A stretch of 7,483 bases of DNA, taken from positions 1 through 7,483 of the forward strand of contig CAMWRL010000087.1 in NCBI GenBank assembly GCA_947176685.1, in the 5' to 3' direction. The number at the start of each line of letters is the position of its first letter. Position 1 is the first letter of the stretch. The notes beneath the pieces are model-generated. The model did no database searches, was not told the origin of the DNA, and saw only the letters and a list, made by a program, of their open reading frames with translations. Shown here piece by piece: positions 1 to 7,184 of this stretch. A program made the position numbers and the translations under genes. Origin of the DNA: an uncultured Ruminococcus sp. GTDB taxonomy: Bacteria > Bacillota > Clostridia > Oscillospirales > Ruminococcaceae.

Positions 1-48
1 GCTTTCAAGTTCCGCAAGGCTCAGGCTGAGAATATCAGTTTTTTCCAA
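1..48 (-). CDS. rlmN: RlmN, dual-specificity 23S rRNA/tRNA adenine-C2 methyltransferase (N-terminal fragment)
   Basis: Only the first 16 codons are in the window; the gene continues past the left edge. The readable residues, MEKTDILSLSLAELES, resemble the N-terminus of RlmN proteins, which usually open with a short '(K)xDIxSLxLxEL' segment. RlmN is a radical-SAM enzyme that methylates C2 of A2503 in 23S rRNA and A37 in some tRNAs; none of its catalytic motifs is visible here. I start it at a TTG (48-46) because AAGGTGA lies five bases upstream. An in-frame GTG at 57-55, overlapping the rsmB stop, is an alternative that would add three residues. The position directly after rsmB is the usual Firmicutes arrangement and carries much of the weight of this call. 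Confidence 0.8.
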   Translation of the reverse strand, partial: MEKTDILSLSLAELES

Positions 49-53
49 AACAA

Positions 54-60
54 TCACCTT
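54..60 (-). promoter_or_regulatory. Ribosome binding site of rlmN, overlapping the rsmB stop codon
   Basis: On the minus strand AAGGTGA ends five bases before the TTG at 48-46. The TGA at its 3' end is itself the rsmB stop codon. This favours the TTG as the rlmN start over the GTG inside the motif. Confidence 0.6.
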
Positions 61-1352
61 ACTTTTCTGAACTTTGAAATAAAAAATCCGTCGCTTCCGA
101 AGTGGCATGGGAATATATCCGCATAACTGCCGAATTTTTCCCCGAGAGGTTCGGGCAGTCGGACGGGTTCAATTTCGGGGTGATTCGCAAGGAGCTTTTC
201 AACTACATGAACGTTCTCAGCTTTCCGCAAAGTACACGTTGAATAGACCATTTCACCGTTGACTGCAAGGTATCTCAAAGCATTTTCGGCTATTCTGTAC
301 TGAATGTCAGGCAGTTCCGAAAAGTCCCCGAAATCCTTGTATTTTATTTCAGGCTTGCGCCGTACTGCTCCCAGTCCTGAACACGGAACGTCACAAAGGA
401 TTTTGGTAAATTTGGGCAGTTCCGGATTGAATACAGCCGCATTTCCGGCGGCGGCTTCTATGTTGGAAAGTCCTAACCGCTTTGCACCGTCCAGAATTAG
501 TTTCACCCGTTTTTCGTGCAGGTCAAAAGCCATTATTCTGCCCCTGCCGTTCATAAGCTCTGCCATTGTGAAAGTCTTTCCACCCGGAGCTGCGCATATA
601 TCAAGCACAAGGTCGTTTTCAGTCGGGGCAAGAGCCTTACAGCACAATTGCGATGCCAAGTCCTGTACGTGGAAAAAACCTTTTCTGAAAGCTTCAGTTG
701 CGGCAATATCTCTGGAGAGTTCAAAGCAGTCCGGCAGAATGTCATTTCTGACAGCTTTTCCCTTGAATAATTCCATAAACTCAATCTCTGTACATTTAAG
801 ACGGTTCATACGCACCGTGACCGGAGGACTTCCGAGAGCGTCGGAAAGCAGATTTTCCGCAAGACTTTCGCCGTAGTCGTCTATGAGACTTTTTACAAAC
901 TCCGGCGGTGCTGAATACTCTATGCACACTCTTTCAAGTCTGTTGTCCGGAAATTCAACGCTTTTGCCCTGCCTTATGAAATTTCTCAGCACGGCGTTTA
1001 CCATACCGGAAGCACTCGTTTTACCGAATTTCTTCGACAGCAAAACGCTTTCGTTTACTGCCGCACTGTCGGGAACGTTGTCCATAAAAAGTATCTGGTA
1101 AATTCCGCAGCGCAGTATATTAAGAATGATATTATCAAGTTTTGCAACGGGTCTTGAAGAAAATTTTCCTATAATATAGTCAAGGTAAATTTTCCGTTCA
1201 ATAACGCCGTAGTAAATCACTGAACAGAGTTTTTTGTCACGTTCGTCAAGGTCAGAATTTTTCAGACCGCTGTTGAGCTGTATGTTTGAAAAACTTCCTC
1301 CGGAAAAAGTCTTACAGAGAAGTTTTACAGCCAAATATCTTGCATCTGACAT
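54..1352 (-). CDS. rsmB: RsmB, 16S rRNA (cytosine-967-C5)-methyltransferase
   Basis: A 432-residue protein, normal for the family, that methylates C967 of 16S rRNA using S-adenosylmethionine. Roughly residues 1-130 form a NusB-like RNA-binding domain (stretches near ERDKKL and NAVLRNF). The Rossmann methyltransferase domain follows. It carries the SAM-binding motif DICAAPGGKT at about 251-260, the motif IV sequence DVPCSGLG with Cys324, and the motif VI sequence YSTCTL with Cys373. These are the two conserved cysteines of RNA m5C methyltransferases, one nucleophilic and one for product release. The C-terminus HFGSDGFFISKFRK is typical. The frame is open upstream to 1403, inside fmt, but I choose the ATG at 1352: it follows the fmt stop by 13 bases, has GGTGG five bases upstream, and gives the expected N-terminus (SDARYLAVKLL). 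Confidence 0.95.
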   Translation of the reverse strand: MSDARYLAVKLLCKTFSGGSFSNIQLNSGLKNSDLDERDKKLCSVIYYGVIERKIYLDYIIGKFSSRPVAKLDNIILNILRCGIYQILFMDNVPDSAAVNESVLLSKKFGKTSASGMVNAVLRNFIRQGKSVEFPDNRLERVCIEYSAPPEFVKSLIDDYGESLAENLLSDALGSPPVTVRMNRLKCTEIEFMELFKGKAVRNDILPDCFELSRDIAATEAFRKGFFHVQDLASQLCCKALAPTENDLVLDICAAPGGKTFTMAELMNGRGRIMAFDLHEKRVKLILDGAKRLGLSNIEAAAGNAAVFNPELPKFTKILCDVPCSGLGAVRRKPEIKYKDFGDFSELPDIQYRIAENALRYLAVNGEMVYSTCTLRKAENVHVVEKLLANHPEIEPVRLPEPLGEKFGSYADIFPCHFGSDGFFISKFRKVR

Positions 1353-1357
1353 AACAG

Positions 1358-1362
1358 CCACC
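1358..1362 (-). promoter_or_regulatory. Ribosome binding site of rsmB
   Basis: GGTGG on the minus strand sits in the 13-base gap after the fmt stop, five bases before the ATG at 1352-1350. It supports this start over the longer reading that overlaps fmt. Confidence 0.55.
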
Positions 1363-1365
1363 GTT

Positions 1366-2289
1366 TTAACCCAGTTTTTCGCCGGAATCAAGCTTTTTAC
1401 CACGCAGGAAATCCGCTGTTTTCATACGTTTGCCGCCCTCAAGCTGTATTTCGCAGAATCTTATAAGACCGTTGCCGCACTTTACAGTGAAGTCGTCCGG
1501 ATTTACAACAGTACCGCTTTCGGCGTTGGACTGTCCAGAAACTACCTCCGATTTGAAAACTTTCAGCCTTTTACCGTTAAGCGTTGTGAAACCTGTAACT
1601 CCACGTATGGTATTATGGACTTTCTGAACGCTTTCTGAAAAGTCAAGCGCACTCATTTCCTTACGAATCATCGGCGAATAACTTGACTTTGAATCGTCCT
1701 GCTTTTCCGGACTGAGAGTACCATTTTCAACAGCCTGTATGGTTTCCGCAAGCACTTCTCCGCCCATTTCCGCAAGCCGTGCGTAAAGCTCCTGATAAGT
1801 TTCGTTTTCGCCTATTTCTGTGCTTTTCTTTATAAGCATATCGCCCGTGTCAAGTCCCTCCGCCATAAGCATTGACGTAACTCCGGTTATTTTTTCGCCG
1901 TTGAGAATGCACCAGTTAATCGGAGCTGCTCCCCTGTACGCCGGCAGAAGTGACGCATGGATATTTATACAGCCATATTTCGGAAGTTCAAGAATTTCTT
2001 TCGGAAGAATCTGTCCATAAGCTGTAACGACTATCAGGTCAGGGGAAATATTTTTCAGAATTTCCAGTGATTTTTCAGCGTCATCGCCTTTGCAGAGCGA
2101 CAGCGGCTGATAAACCGGAATATTATATTCCATAGCAGCAGCCTTGACAGGTGTCGGAATCATCTTATACCCACGACCTTTAGGCTTGTCGGGCTGAGTG
2201 AAAACCGCCGGAATTTCGTGTGGACTTTCCGCAAGCATACGCAGACAAGGCACGGCAAAGTCCGGCGTACCCATAAATACAATCTTCAT
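1366..2289 (-). CDS. fmt: Fmt, methionyl-tRNA formyltransferase
   Basis: A 307-residue protein that transfers a formyl group from 10-formyltetrahydrofolate to the amino group of initiator Met-tRNA in the cytosol. The N-terminal Rossmann-like catalytic domain opens with MKIVFMGTPDFAVP. It contains the loop TQPDKPKGRG (31-40) and the signature NIHASLLPAYRGAAPINW (109-126). The catalytic triad is visible as Asn109, His111 and Asp147 (in GLDTGDM). The C-terminal part, from about residue 207, is the OB-fold-like tRNA-binding domain. The start is the ATG at 2289, seven bases after the def stop; a TTG at 2316 in the same frame would add nine residues not typical of the family. The nearest strong Shine-Dalgarno (GGAGG) lies 15 bases upstream inside def, too far to be ideal, so translation is probably coupled to def. 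Pairing with def is near-universal. Confidence 0.97.
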   Translation of the reverse strand: MKIVFMGTPDFAVPCLRMLAESPHEIPAVFTQPDKPKGRGYKMIPTPVKAAAMEYNIPVYQPLSLCKGDDAEKSLEILKNISPDLIVVTAYGQILPKEILELPKYGCINIHASLLPAYRGAAPINWCILNGEKITGVTSMLMAEGLDTGDMLIKKSTEIGENETYQELYARLAEMGGEVLAETIQAVENGTLSPEKQDDSKSSYSPMIRKEMSALDFSESVQKVHNTIRGVTGFTTLNGKRLKVFKSEVVSGQSNAESGTVVNPDDFTVKCGNGLIRFCEIQLEGGKRMKTADFLRGKKLDSGEKLG

Positions 2290-2296
2290 AAAGAAA

Positions 2297-2761
2297 TCAT
2301 GCCCCCTCCGGTACAAAAAATTCCTCTACTATCTCCGTGAAAACGTGTCCGTCAAGATGGTCATATTCGTGATTGACGCATTGTGCGCCCAACTCCGTGA
2401 AATCACGTTCCCACCAGTTGCCGTTTCTGTCCTGAGCTTTCAGACGGCAATGCATAGGACGGGTTACATATCCCCATATATTCGGACATGAAAGACAACC
2501 TTCCTCAACACGCTGTTTTCCCTCTTTCAAGGTAATCTCCGGATTGACAGCTTCAACAATAGTATTTTCGTCAAGATGCATTATAAAGATACGTCTGCAT
2601 ATTCCGACCTGCGGTGCGGCAAGTCCTACGCCTTGCGCCTTGTTCAGGGTTTCGTGCATATCGTCAAGCAATTGCGCAAGTTTTGCATCAAATTTTTCAA
2701 CCGGTCGGCATACTTTGTGAAGTGCCTCGTCCTTGTCGGTTAAAATTTTCCTGAGAGCCAT
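2297..2761 (-). CDS. def: Def, peptide deformylase
   Basis: A 154-residue metalloenzyme that removes the formyl group from the N-terminal methionine of nascent proteins at the ribosome exit. All three family motifs are present: GVGLAAPQ (44-51), EGCLS (87-91) and HEYDH (131-135). The metal ligands are Cys89, His131 and His135, and the catalytic glutamate is Glu132. The length fits the short, type-1-like bacterial deformylases. I choose the ATG at 2761, ten bases after AAAGGA; a TTG at 2770 in the same frame is possible but sits only three bases from that motif. The gene follows priA by 20 bases. Its product removes the formyl group whose addition is catalysed by the enzyme encoded by the next gene, fmt. 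Confidence 0.97.
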   Translation of the reverse strand: MALRKILTDKDEALHKVCRPVEKFDAKLAQLLDDMHETLNKAQGVGLAAPQVGICRRIFIMHLDENTIVEAVNPEITLKEGKQRVEEGCLSCPNIWGYVTRPMHCRLKAQDRNGNWWERDFTELGAQCVNHEYDHLDGHVFTEIVEEFFVPEGA

Positions 2762-2781
2762 AATGTTCAAATCCTTTCTTT

Positions 2782-5223
2782 TTAAAAGCCTGTATCGCCG
2801 TTCATATCGGCGTAAACTGAAATCTTATTCATTTCCTTGAGTTTAGCGGAATTTCTCAGCATTCCGCTTATAAAGTCCCTTATTTCTGAAGTATTTTTAC
2901 ATTTCATAATAATACGCCAACGATACCTGCCGTTTATTTTTCCGTAGGAGCTTTTGATAGGGGCTATTACGTTTACGGGGGTTTTCGGCTGGAGTCCGTC
3001 AAGCGTACTGCGCATAAGTCCGAAAAACGCATAAGCACCTTTTTTTACTGAAACATCATCGTTTCCCGAAAAGCAGAATACACATATATCGCATATCGGC
3101 GGAAACGTCATTGTACGTCTGAGGGCTATTTCTTCACGGTAGAAGTTTTCATAGTCCTGAGCCGCCGCAAGATTTATAATATAGTGTTCGGGAATGAACG
3201 TCTGCAATACTGCCCTGCCGGAACGTTCGCCACGACCGCTGCGCCCCACAACCTGAGTTATAAGTGAGAACGTGCGTTCATAGCTCCGGAAATCTCCGGC
3301 ATAAAGCGATTTATCTATCGAAAGCACTCCGACAAGCGTGACATTCGGGAAATCAAGCCCCTTGCCAATCATCTGAGTGCCAATCATTATATCATATCTG
3401 CCGCTGCGGAAGTCGTTGAAACCTTTTTCGTACGAATATCTTGAAAATGTTGTATCAGCGTCCATACGCAAAACCCTTGCTTCCGGAAAATACATATTGA
3501 GTTCGTCTTCAAGTTTTTGAGTACCGAAACCCATATTTCTGAGTTTTTCAGAACCGCAGTTCGGACACGCCGAAACCATTTCAGAAGAATACCCGCAGTA
3601 ATGACACATAAGTTTATGGTTTTTGTTGTGGTAGGTCAGCGGTACGGAACAGTTAGGACAATAAACAGGCTGTCTGCATTTCATGCAGCTTATTATTGTA
3701 TGATAACCACGGCGATTAAGCAACAATATAGTCTGTTCACCGCTGTGCAGATTGGCTTCTATCTCATCAACAAGTTTTTTACTGAACTCCGCCATATTAC
3801 CTAAAGCACGTTCTTCAGTCATATCAACTATGCTTACTTCCGGCAAAGGCATATTCTGATAACGTTTTTTCATTTTCACAAGGCGGTAAATGTTTTTTTC
3901 CGCAAGATAGTAACTTTCCATTGACGGCGTGGCAGACGCTAACAAAAGCGTTGCATTATGATAAGCGCATCTTCTTTTTGCAACGTCATGGGCTTTATAT
4001 CGTGGAGGCATTTCCGACTTGTAAGTATTTTCGCCTTCTTCGTCCATAATTATAAGACCTATGTTGTCCAGCGGTGCAAAAACAGCACTCCTTGTACCTA
4101 TAACGATGTCAGCCATTCCGGATTTTATGCGTTTGTACTCATCAAGCCGCTGACCCATTGACAGACCGCTGTGAATTACCGCAACCCTTTCTCCGAAAAG
4201 TGACCGGAAACGTTTAAGAATCTGCGGTGTAAGGCTGATTTCCGGAATAAGCATAAGCACCTGTCTTCCTATACCGACAGTACCGGAAATAAGTTTTTCA
4301 AATACAGAAGTCTTGCCGCTTCCAGTGACGCCGTGCAGAAGATAAACCGCTGGTTTCTGCGACTGAACCTGTTCATAAACTGCGTTATAAACATTCTGCT
4401 GTTCGTCCGAAAGAACAGTATCATTGACATCTGCATGAGTTTCCGAGAAGTCCTCAACGTGACGGAAAACTTCCGTTTCATATTCTTCCGCAACGCCGTT
4501 TCTTACAAGGTTGGAAATAACTATTTCAGTCACTCCGCACATATAGGCGGTTTCCTTTGAAGATGCGCTGTTTTCCGTCAGAAATTCAACAACAGCTTTC
4601 TGTTTAGGAGTAAGCCTGAATTTTTCCGGACTGTTTATATAACTGTCCGTCAGACGTACCATTTTCAGAACAGCATCTCCGACTTTCTGCCGGAAAATAT
4701 TGTCCGTATTCAAAGCCCCGCTTTCGCATAGTTCGTCAATGGTTTTTCTGCCGTTTTCCGAAATGAAATCAGTAATATAACCGTTCAGCTGTCTGTTGTC
4801 GGAAATCTGTTTCAGCTTTTCAAGAAGTTCTTTTGCATCTTCGTCGAGAGTACTGCCAAGTACGAAACTTTCATTTATATAGAATTTTTCGATTACCTTA
4901 ACGTTCATAGCCGGCGGAATCATAGTTCTTACTGCATCGTAGTATGTGCAAAATGTGTTGTCATGCAGGTAATGTACAAGTCCAATCATTTCTTCCGAAA
5001 GCACCGGACTGTCATCAATTACCGAAATGATTTTTTTCAGTCCTGAAACGCTTCCGGAACTGATTTTCATAATTGCACCTATACGGTGAGAGTTGCCTTT
5101 TCCGAACGGCACAAGCACACGGCAGCCGCACTTTACTGAAAATCTTTCTGGAACTGCATAGCTGAAAAGCATATCAAACGAATACGCCGTACCGCTTACA
5201 GCAACTTCAGCAATGACGGACAT
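2782..5223 (-). CDS. priA: PriA, primosomal replication restart DNA helicase
   Basis: An 813-residue superfamily 2 helicase that recognises stalled or collapsed replication forks and reloads the replisome. The N-terminal 3'-DNA-binding domain starts with the typical YSFDMLFSYAVP. A winged-helix-like region lies around 200-255. Helicase lobe 1 carries Walker A GVTGSGKT (298-305), GTRSAVFAP (376-384), motif II DEEG (394-397) and SATPS (430-434). Eight cysteines for two zinc sites are all present (513, 516, 522, 525, 540, 543, 553, 556). Lobe 2 has GTQMIGKGLDFPNV (615-628) and QVVGRSGRG (657-665). Motif II is usually DEEH; here the last residue is Gly. The ATG overlaps the rpoZ stop in TAATG, with AAGGTGA just upstream. 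coaBC, which often sits between rpoZ and priA, is absent. Confidence 0.97.
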   Translation of the reverse strand: MSVIAEVAVSGTAYSFDMLFSYAVPERFSVKCGCRVLVPFGKGNSHRIGAIMKISSGSVSGLKKIISVIDDSPVLSEEMIGLVHYLHDNTFCTYYDAVRTMIPPAMNVKVIEKFYINESFVLGSTLDEDAKELLEKLKQISDNRQLNGYITDFISENGRKTIDELCESGALNTDNIFRQKVGDAVLKMVRLTDSYINSPEKFRLTPKQKAVVEFLTENSASSKETAYMCGVTEIVISNLVRNGVAEEYETEVFRHVEDFSETHADVNDTVLSDEQQNVYNAVYEQVQSQKPAVYLLHGVTGSGKTSVFEKLISGTVGIGRQVLMLIPEISLTPQILKRFRSLFGERVAVIHSGLSMGQRLDEYKRIKSGMADIVIGTRSAVFAPLDNIGLIIMDEEGENTYKSEMPPRYKAHDVAKRRCAYHNATLLLASATPSMESYYLAEKNIYRLVKMKKRYQNMPLPEVSIVDMTEERALGNMAEFSKKLVDEIEANLHSGEQTILLLNRRGYHTIISCMKCRQPVYCPNCSVPLTYHNKNHKLMCHYCGYSSEMVSACPNCGSEKLRNMGFGTQKLEDELNMYFPEARVLRMDADTTFSRYSYEKGFNDFRSGRYDIMIGTQMIGKGLDFPNVTLVGVLSIDKSLYAGDFRSYERTFSLITQVVGRSGRGERSGRAVLQTFIPEHYIINLAAAQDYENFYREEIALRRTMTFPPICDICVFCFSGNDDVSVKKGAYAFFGLMRSTLDGLQPKTPVNVIAPIKSSYGKINGRYRWRIIMKCKNTSEIRDFISGMLRNSAKLKEMNKISVYADMNGDTGF

Positions 5224-5429
5224 TATTCACCTTGCAACAATGTGTTTACAATCTTGCATTTACCGCTTGCTATTTCCTCGACTGCCGTCTTGACAGGTTT
5301 TTCCTCAAGCGTCTGGTCGTTCTTATAGAGTTCTTCCGAAATCTCCCTTGCACGTTTCGCAACAGCGATTACAAGTGAATAACAACTTTCATTTTTTGAA
5401 ATAATCTGATTTACTGCTGGTCTGAGCAT
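5223..5429 (-). CDS. rpoZ: RpoZ, DNA-directed RNA polymerase omega subunit
   Basis: A 68-residue protein, typical of the short omega subunits of Firmicutes, which help fold and stabilise the beta' subunit in RNA polymerase. The N-terminus MLRPAVN, the helix segment YSLVIAVAKRARE (17-29) and the C-terminal KPVKTAVEEIASGK (44-57) are the conserved omega elements. The ATG at 5429 has GAGGTG seven bases upstream, and the GA of that motif belongs to the gmk stop codon. The stop codon TAA shares a base with the priA ATG. The position immediately downstream of gmk is a classic bacterial linkage, as in the E. coli gmk-rpoZ pair. Confidence 0.95.
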   Translation of the reverse strand: MLRPAVNQIISKNESCYSLVIAVAKRAREISEELYKNDQTLEEKPVKTAVEEIASGKCKIVNTLLQGE

Positions 5430-5440
5430 TTTTTAACACC

Positions 5441-6028
5441 TCATTCTATAATATCGCCCGCAAATTCTGATTTAAGCTTTTCTGCACGCATTACTGCAAA
5501 AAAATCGCTTACAGCATCTTCAAGGACATCGTTTACAATAATATAATTATATTTTTTAGCCTGCGCCAACTCGTTGGACGCTTCTGCCACTCTCTGTTCA
5601 ATAACTTCATCTGTTTCGGTATTGCGTTTTTTAAGGCGGCGGCGGAGTTCGTTTATTGACGGCGGAGCTACGAAAATCGAAACACTGTCGGGTCTTTGCT
5701 GCATAACTTTCATTGCGCCCTGTACTTCTATTTCAAGAATAACGTTAATGCCTTTTTCGAGATAGTCGTCAACTTCCGAAAAAAGTGTTCCATAATAATG
5801 TTTGCAGTAACCGGCGTATTCAAGAAAAGCATTTTCTTTTATTTTCTGTTCAAATTCCTCGTCCGTCATAAAGTAGTAGTTTACGCCGTGTACTTCCTTT
5901 TCACGAGGCTTTCGTGTAGTTGCAGACACGGAACAGCGGTAATTATTGTCCTTTAATATTTCGGCAATCATAGTACCCTTGCCGCAGCCAGACGGTGCGG
6001 AAAAAATTATAAGTCTTCCCTTATTCAT
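5441..6028 (-). CDS. gmk: Gmk, guanylate kinase
   Basis: A 195-residue enzyme that phosphorylates GMP to GDP with ATP, a step in GTP and dGTP supply. The P-loop SAPSGCGKGT is at 10-19. The GMP-binding region follows: SATTRKPRE (35-43, with Ser35, Arg39 and Arg42), HGVNYYF (47-53), EYAGY with Glu70, and YYGT (78-81). ILEIEVQGA (98-106) corresponds to the usual LDIDVQGA strand, and the Arg-rich lid follows around 129-146. I use the ATG at 6028, giving MNKGRLIIFS, rather than in-frame codons further upstream, because AGGAAGGG lies six bases before it. This start leaves a 13-base gap after remA instead of an overlap. Full family length, no defects seen. Confidence 0.97.
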   Translation of the reverse strand: MNKGRLIIFSAPSGCGKGTMIAEILKDNNYRCSVSATTRKPREKEVHGVNYYFMTDEEFEQKIKENAFLEYAGYCKHYYGTLFSEVDDYLEKGINVILEIEVQGAMKVMQQRPDSVSIFVAPPSINELRRRLKKRNTETDEVIEQRVAEASNELAQAKKYNYIIVNDVLEDAVSDFFAVMRAEKLKSEFAGDIIE

Positions 6029-6034
6029 AAAATA

Positions 6035-6042
6035 CCCTTCCT
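6035..6042 (-). promoter_or_regulatory. Ribosome binding site of gmk
   Basis: AGGAAGGG on the minus strand lies six bases before the ATG at 6028-6026. It fixes the gmk start there rather than at the upstream in-frame codons that overlap remA. Confidence 0.6.
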
Positions 6043-6275
6043 CATTCATTAAGACGTGCCGCAAGAGTTTCGGCAGCCAGTGACGACAATATAATATGTC
6101 CGCTGTCCATAACTATTACGGCTCTTGTTTTTCTGCCATAGGTTGCATCAATCGCTCTGCCGTCATCACGGGATTCCTGAATCATTCTTTTAATCGGAGC
6201 TGATTCGGGACTTACTATTGTAACGATTCTGTCAGAAGCTATCATATTTCCGTAACCTATATTTATAAACTTCAT
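6042..6275 (-). CDS. remA: RemA-like DNA-binding regulator (DUF370 family)
   Basis: A 77-residue protein closely resembling Bacillus subtilis RemA/YlzA, an oligomeric DNA-binding regulator that activates biofilm matrix and osmoprotection genes. Shared segments are KFINIGYGNM (2-11), VSPESAPIKR (21-30), DATYGRKTRAVIVMDS (43-58) and the C-terminal ILSSL. Arg16 and Pro27 correspond to B. subtilis Arg18 and Pro29, positions where mutations disrupt RemA function. The basic GRKTR stretch matches the proposed DNA-contact region. The protein is shorter than B. subtilis RemA because it lacks the acidic tail. The ATG has AGGTGA four bases upstream, overlapping the yicC stop. The yicC-remA-gmk order is conserved in Firmicutes. 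Family membership is secure; the target genes in this organism are unknown. Confidence 0.93.
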   Translation of the reverse strand: MKFINIGYGNMIASDRIVTIVSPESAPIKRMIQESRDDGRAIDATYGRKTRAVIVMDSGHIILSSLAAETLAARLNE

Positions 6276-6283
6276 TGATTCAC

Positions 6284-7162
6284 CTACTCGATATTCTGAA
6301 TCTGTTCACGGATTTTTTCTATTTCTGCTTTCATATCAACGACAATTCTTGTTATATTCAAATCCTGCGCCTTTGAACCAATTGTATTGACTTCACGGTT
6401 CATTTCCTGCACTATGAAGTCAAGTTTTCTGCCGATAGGTTCGTCCGATTCAAACATACTTTTCAGTTGTGAAATATGACTGCGCAGACGTACCGTTTCT
6501 TCATCAACGGCGATTTTTTCCGCAAAGACTGCCGCTTCGGTAACAATGCGCTGTTCGTCAACTTCCTTGCTTTCAAGTACCTCGGAAATCTTCTGATACA
6601 GTCTGCTGCGATAATTTTCAACGGTCTGGGGAGAGAGTTCCTCAACCTGCGAAACCATTTCAAGAATCAAATCGGCTTTTGAAATTATATCGGCTTCAAG
6701 TTTTTCGCCCTCTGTCCGGCGCATCTGAACAAATTTTTGTAAAGCCTCGTCAGCGACCTCTGAAATATCTGCCCATATCTGTTCCTGATTGTCGGGGGCT
6801 TTCTGTACCACGAATATTTCGGGAAGTTTTATAAGTTTTGACAAAACCAAATCGTCCTTTAAACCCAGTTCGTCCGAAACACTCCTAAGTGCATTTACAT
6901 AACCTTCAGCGACCGCCTTGTTTATAAAAATTTCTGAATCTCTTGCTTCAATGTTGTTGATGGTAACGGAAATTTCAACTTTACCTCTTGAAACAAGAGT
7001 TTTAAGCAAAGTTTTAAGTTTTTCGTCTATATAACCGTAAGCTCTCGGGATTCTCGAAGAATATTCATAATATCTGTGATTGACGGAACGTATTTCTATA
7101 AGTATATCACGTCCGCCAAGAATTTTCTGCGCTCTGCCGTAACCTGTCATGCTCTTTGTCAA
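6284..7162 (-). CDS. yicC: YicC/YloC family endoribonuclease
   Basis: A 292-residue protein of the YicC family (YloC in Bacillus), whose studied members are endoribonucleases involved in RNA decay. The N-terminal YicC domain begins with MTKSMTGYGRA and contains EIRSVNHRYYE (24-34). A charged helical middle part carries MRRTEGEKL (147-155). The conserved C-terminal domain (DUF1732) runs from about 205, with EAAVFAEKI (209-217), RLRSHI and GRKLDFIVQEMNREVNTIGS (244-263). I start it at the TTG at 7162 because family members generally have three or four residues before SMTG and because AGG sits eight bases upstream; the ATG at 7150 would remove them and has a weaker site. It is the first gene of the operon, about 26 bases behind the predicted transcription start. 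Confidence 0.93.
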   Translation of the reverse strand: MTKSMTGYGRAQKILGGRDILIEIRSVNHRYYEYSSRIPRAYGYIDEKLKTLLKTLVSRGKVEISVTINNIEARDSEIFINKAVAEGYVNALRSVSDELGLKDDLVLSKLIKLPEIFVVQKAPDNQEQIWADISEVADEALQKFVQMRRTEGEKLEADIISKADLILEMVSQVEELSPQTVENYRSRLYQKISEVLESKEVDEQRIVTEAAVFAEKIAVDEETVRLRSHISQLKSMFESDEPIGRKLDFIVQEMNREVNTIGSKAQDLNITRIVVDMKAEIEKIREQIQNIE

Positions 7163-7184
7163 CTGAATCGCCTGCCTTTATAAT
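7156..7184 (+). promoter_or_regulatory. Possible plus-strand promoter facing the dockerin gene
   Basis: TTGTCA (7156-7161, five of six consensus bases) is followed after exactly 17 bases by TATAAT (7179-7184) on the plus strand. No plus-strand gene follows, so a transcript would be antisense to the end of the dockerin gene. The -10 comes from the inverted repeat that also forms the yicC promoter, and the -35 lies in the first codons of yicC. Confidence 0.35.
7171..7178 (-). promoter_or_regulatory. Ribosome binding site of yicC
   Basis: The minus strand reads AAGGCAGG, with the last AGG eight bases before the TTG at 7162-7160. It is only a moderate match, but better placed for the TTG than for the ATG at 7150. 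Confidence 0.45.

Noticed and set aside
304..876. A 190-codon open frame on the plus strand opposite rsmB
   Set aside because: It lies wholly antisense to the well-supported rsmB catalytic region, its translation has no recognisable domain, and no promoter is seen. It is a shadow of rsmB codon use.
1353..1403. Longer N-terminus for RsmB reaching into fmt
   Set aside because: The extra 17 residues would overlap the fmt C-terminus, are not family-like, and the ATG at 1352 has its own ribosome binding site.
1234..1638. A 134-codon plus-strand frame across the rsmB/fmt junction
   Set aside because: It is antisense to two secure genes and its translation is low-complexity and unlike any family I know.
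4269..4493. A 74-codon minus-strand frame inside priA
   Set aside because: It overlaps priA in another frame across conserved helicase sequence and shows no family features.
7134..7162. TTGACA at the start of yicC as a -35 for a second minus-strand promoter
   Set aside because: No -10-like hexamer occurs about 17 bases downstream, and the bases are the TTG start and second codon of yicC.
54..7162. CRISPR arrays, tRNA or rRNA genes, insertion sequences or attachment sites
   Set aside because: None seen: the stretch is filled by contiguous conserved coding genes, with no gap larger than about 20 bases and no regularly spaced repeats.
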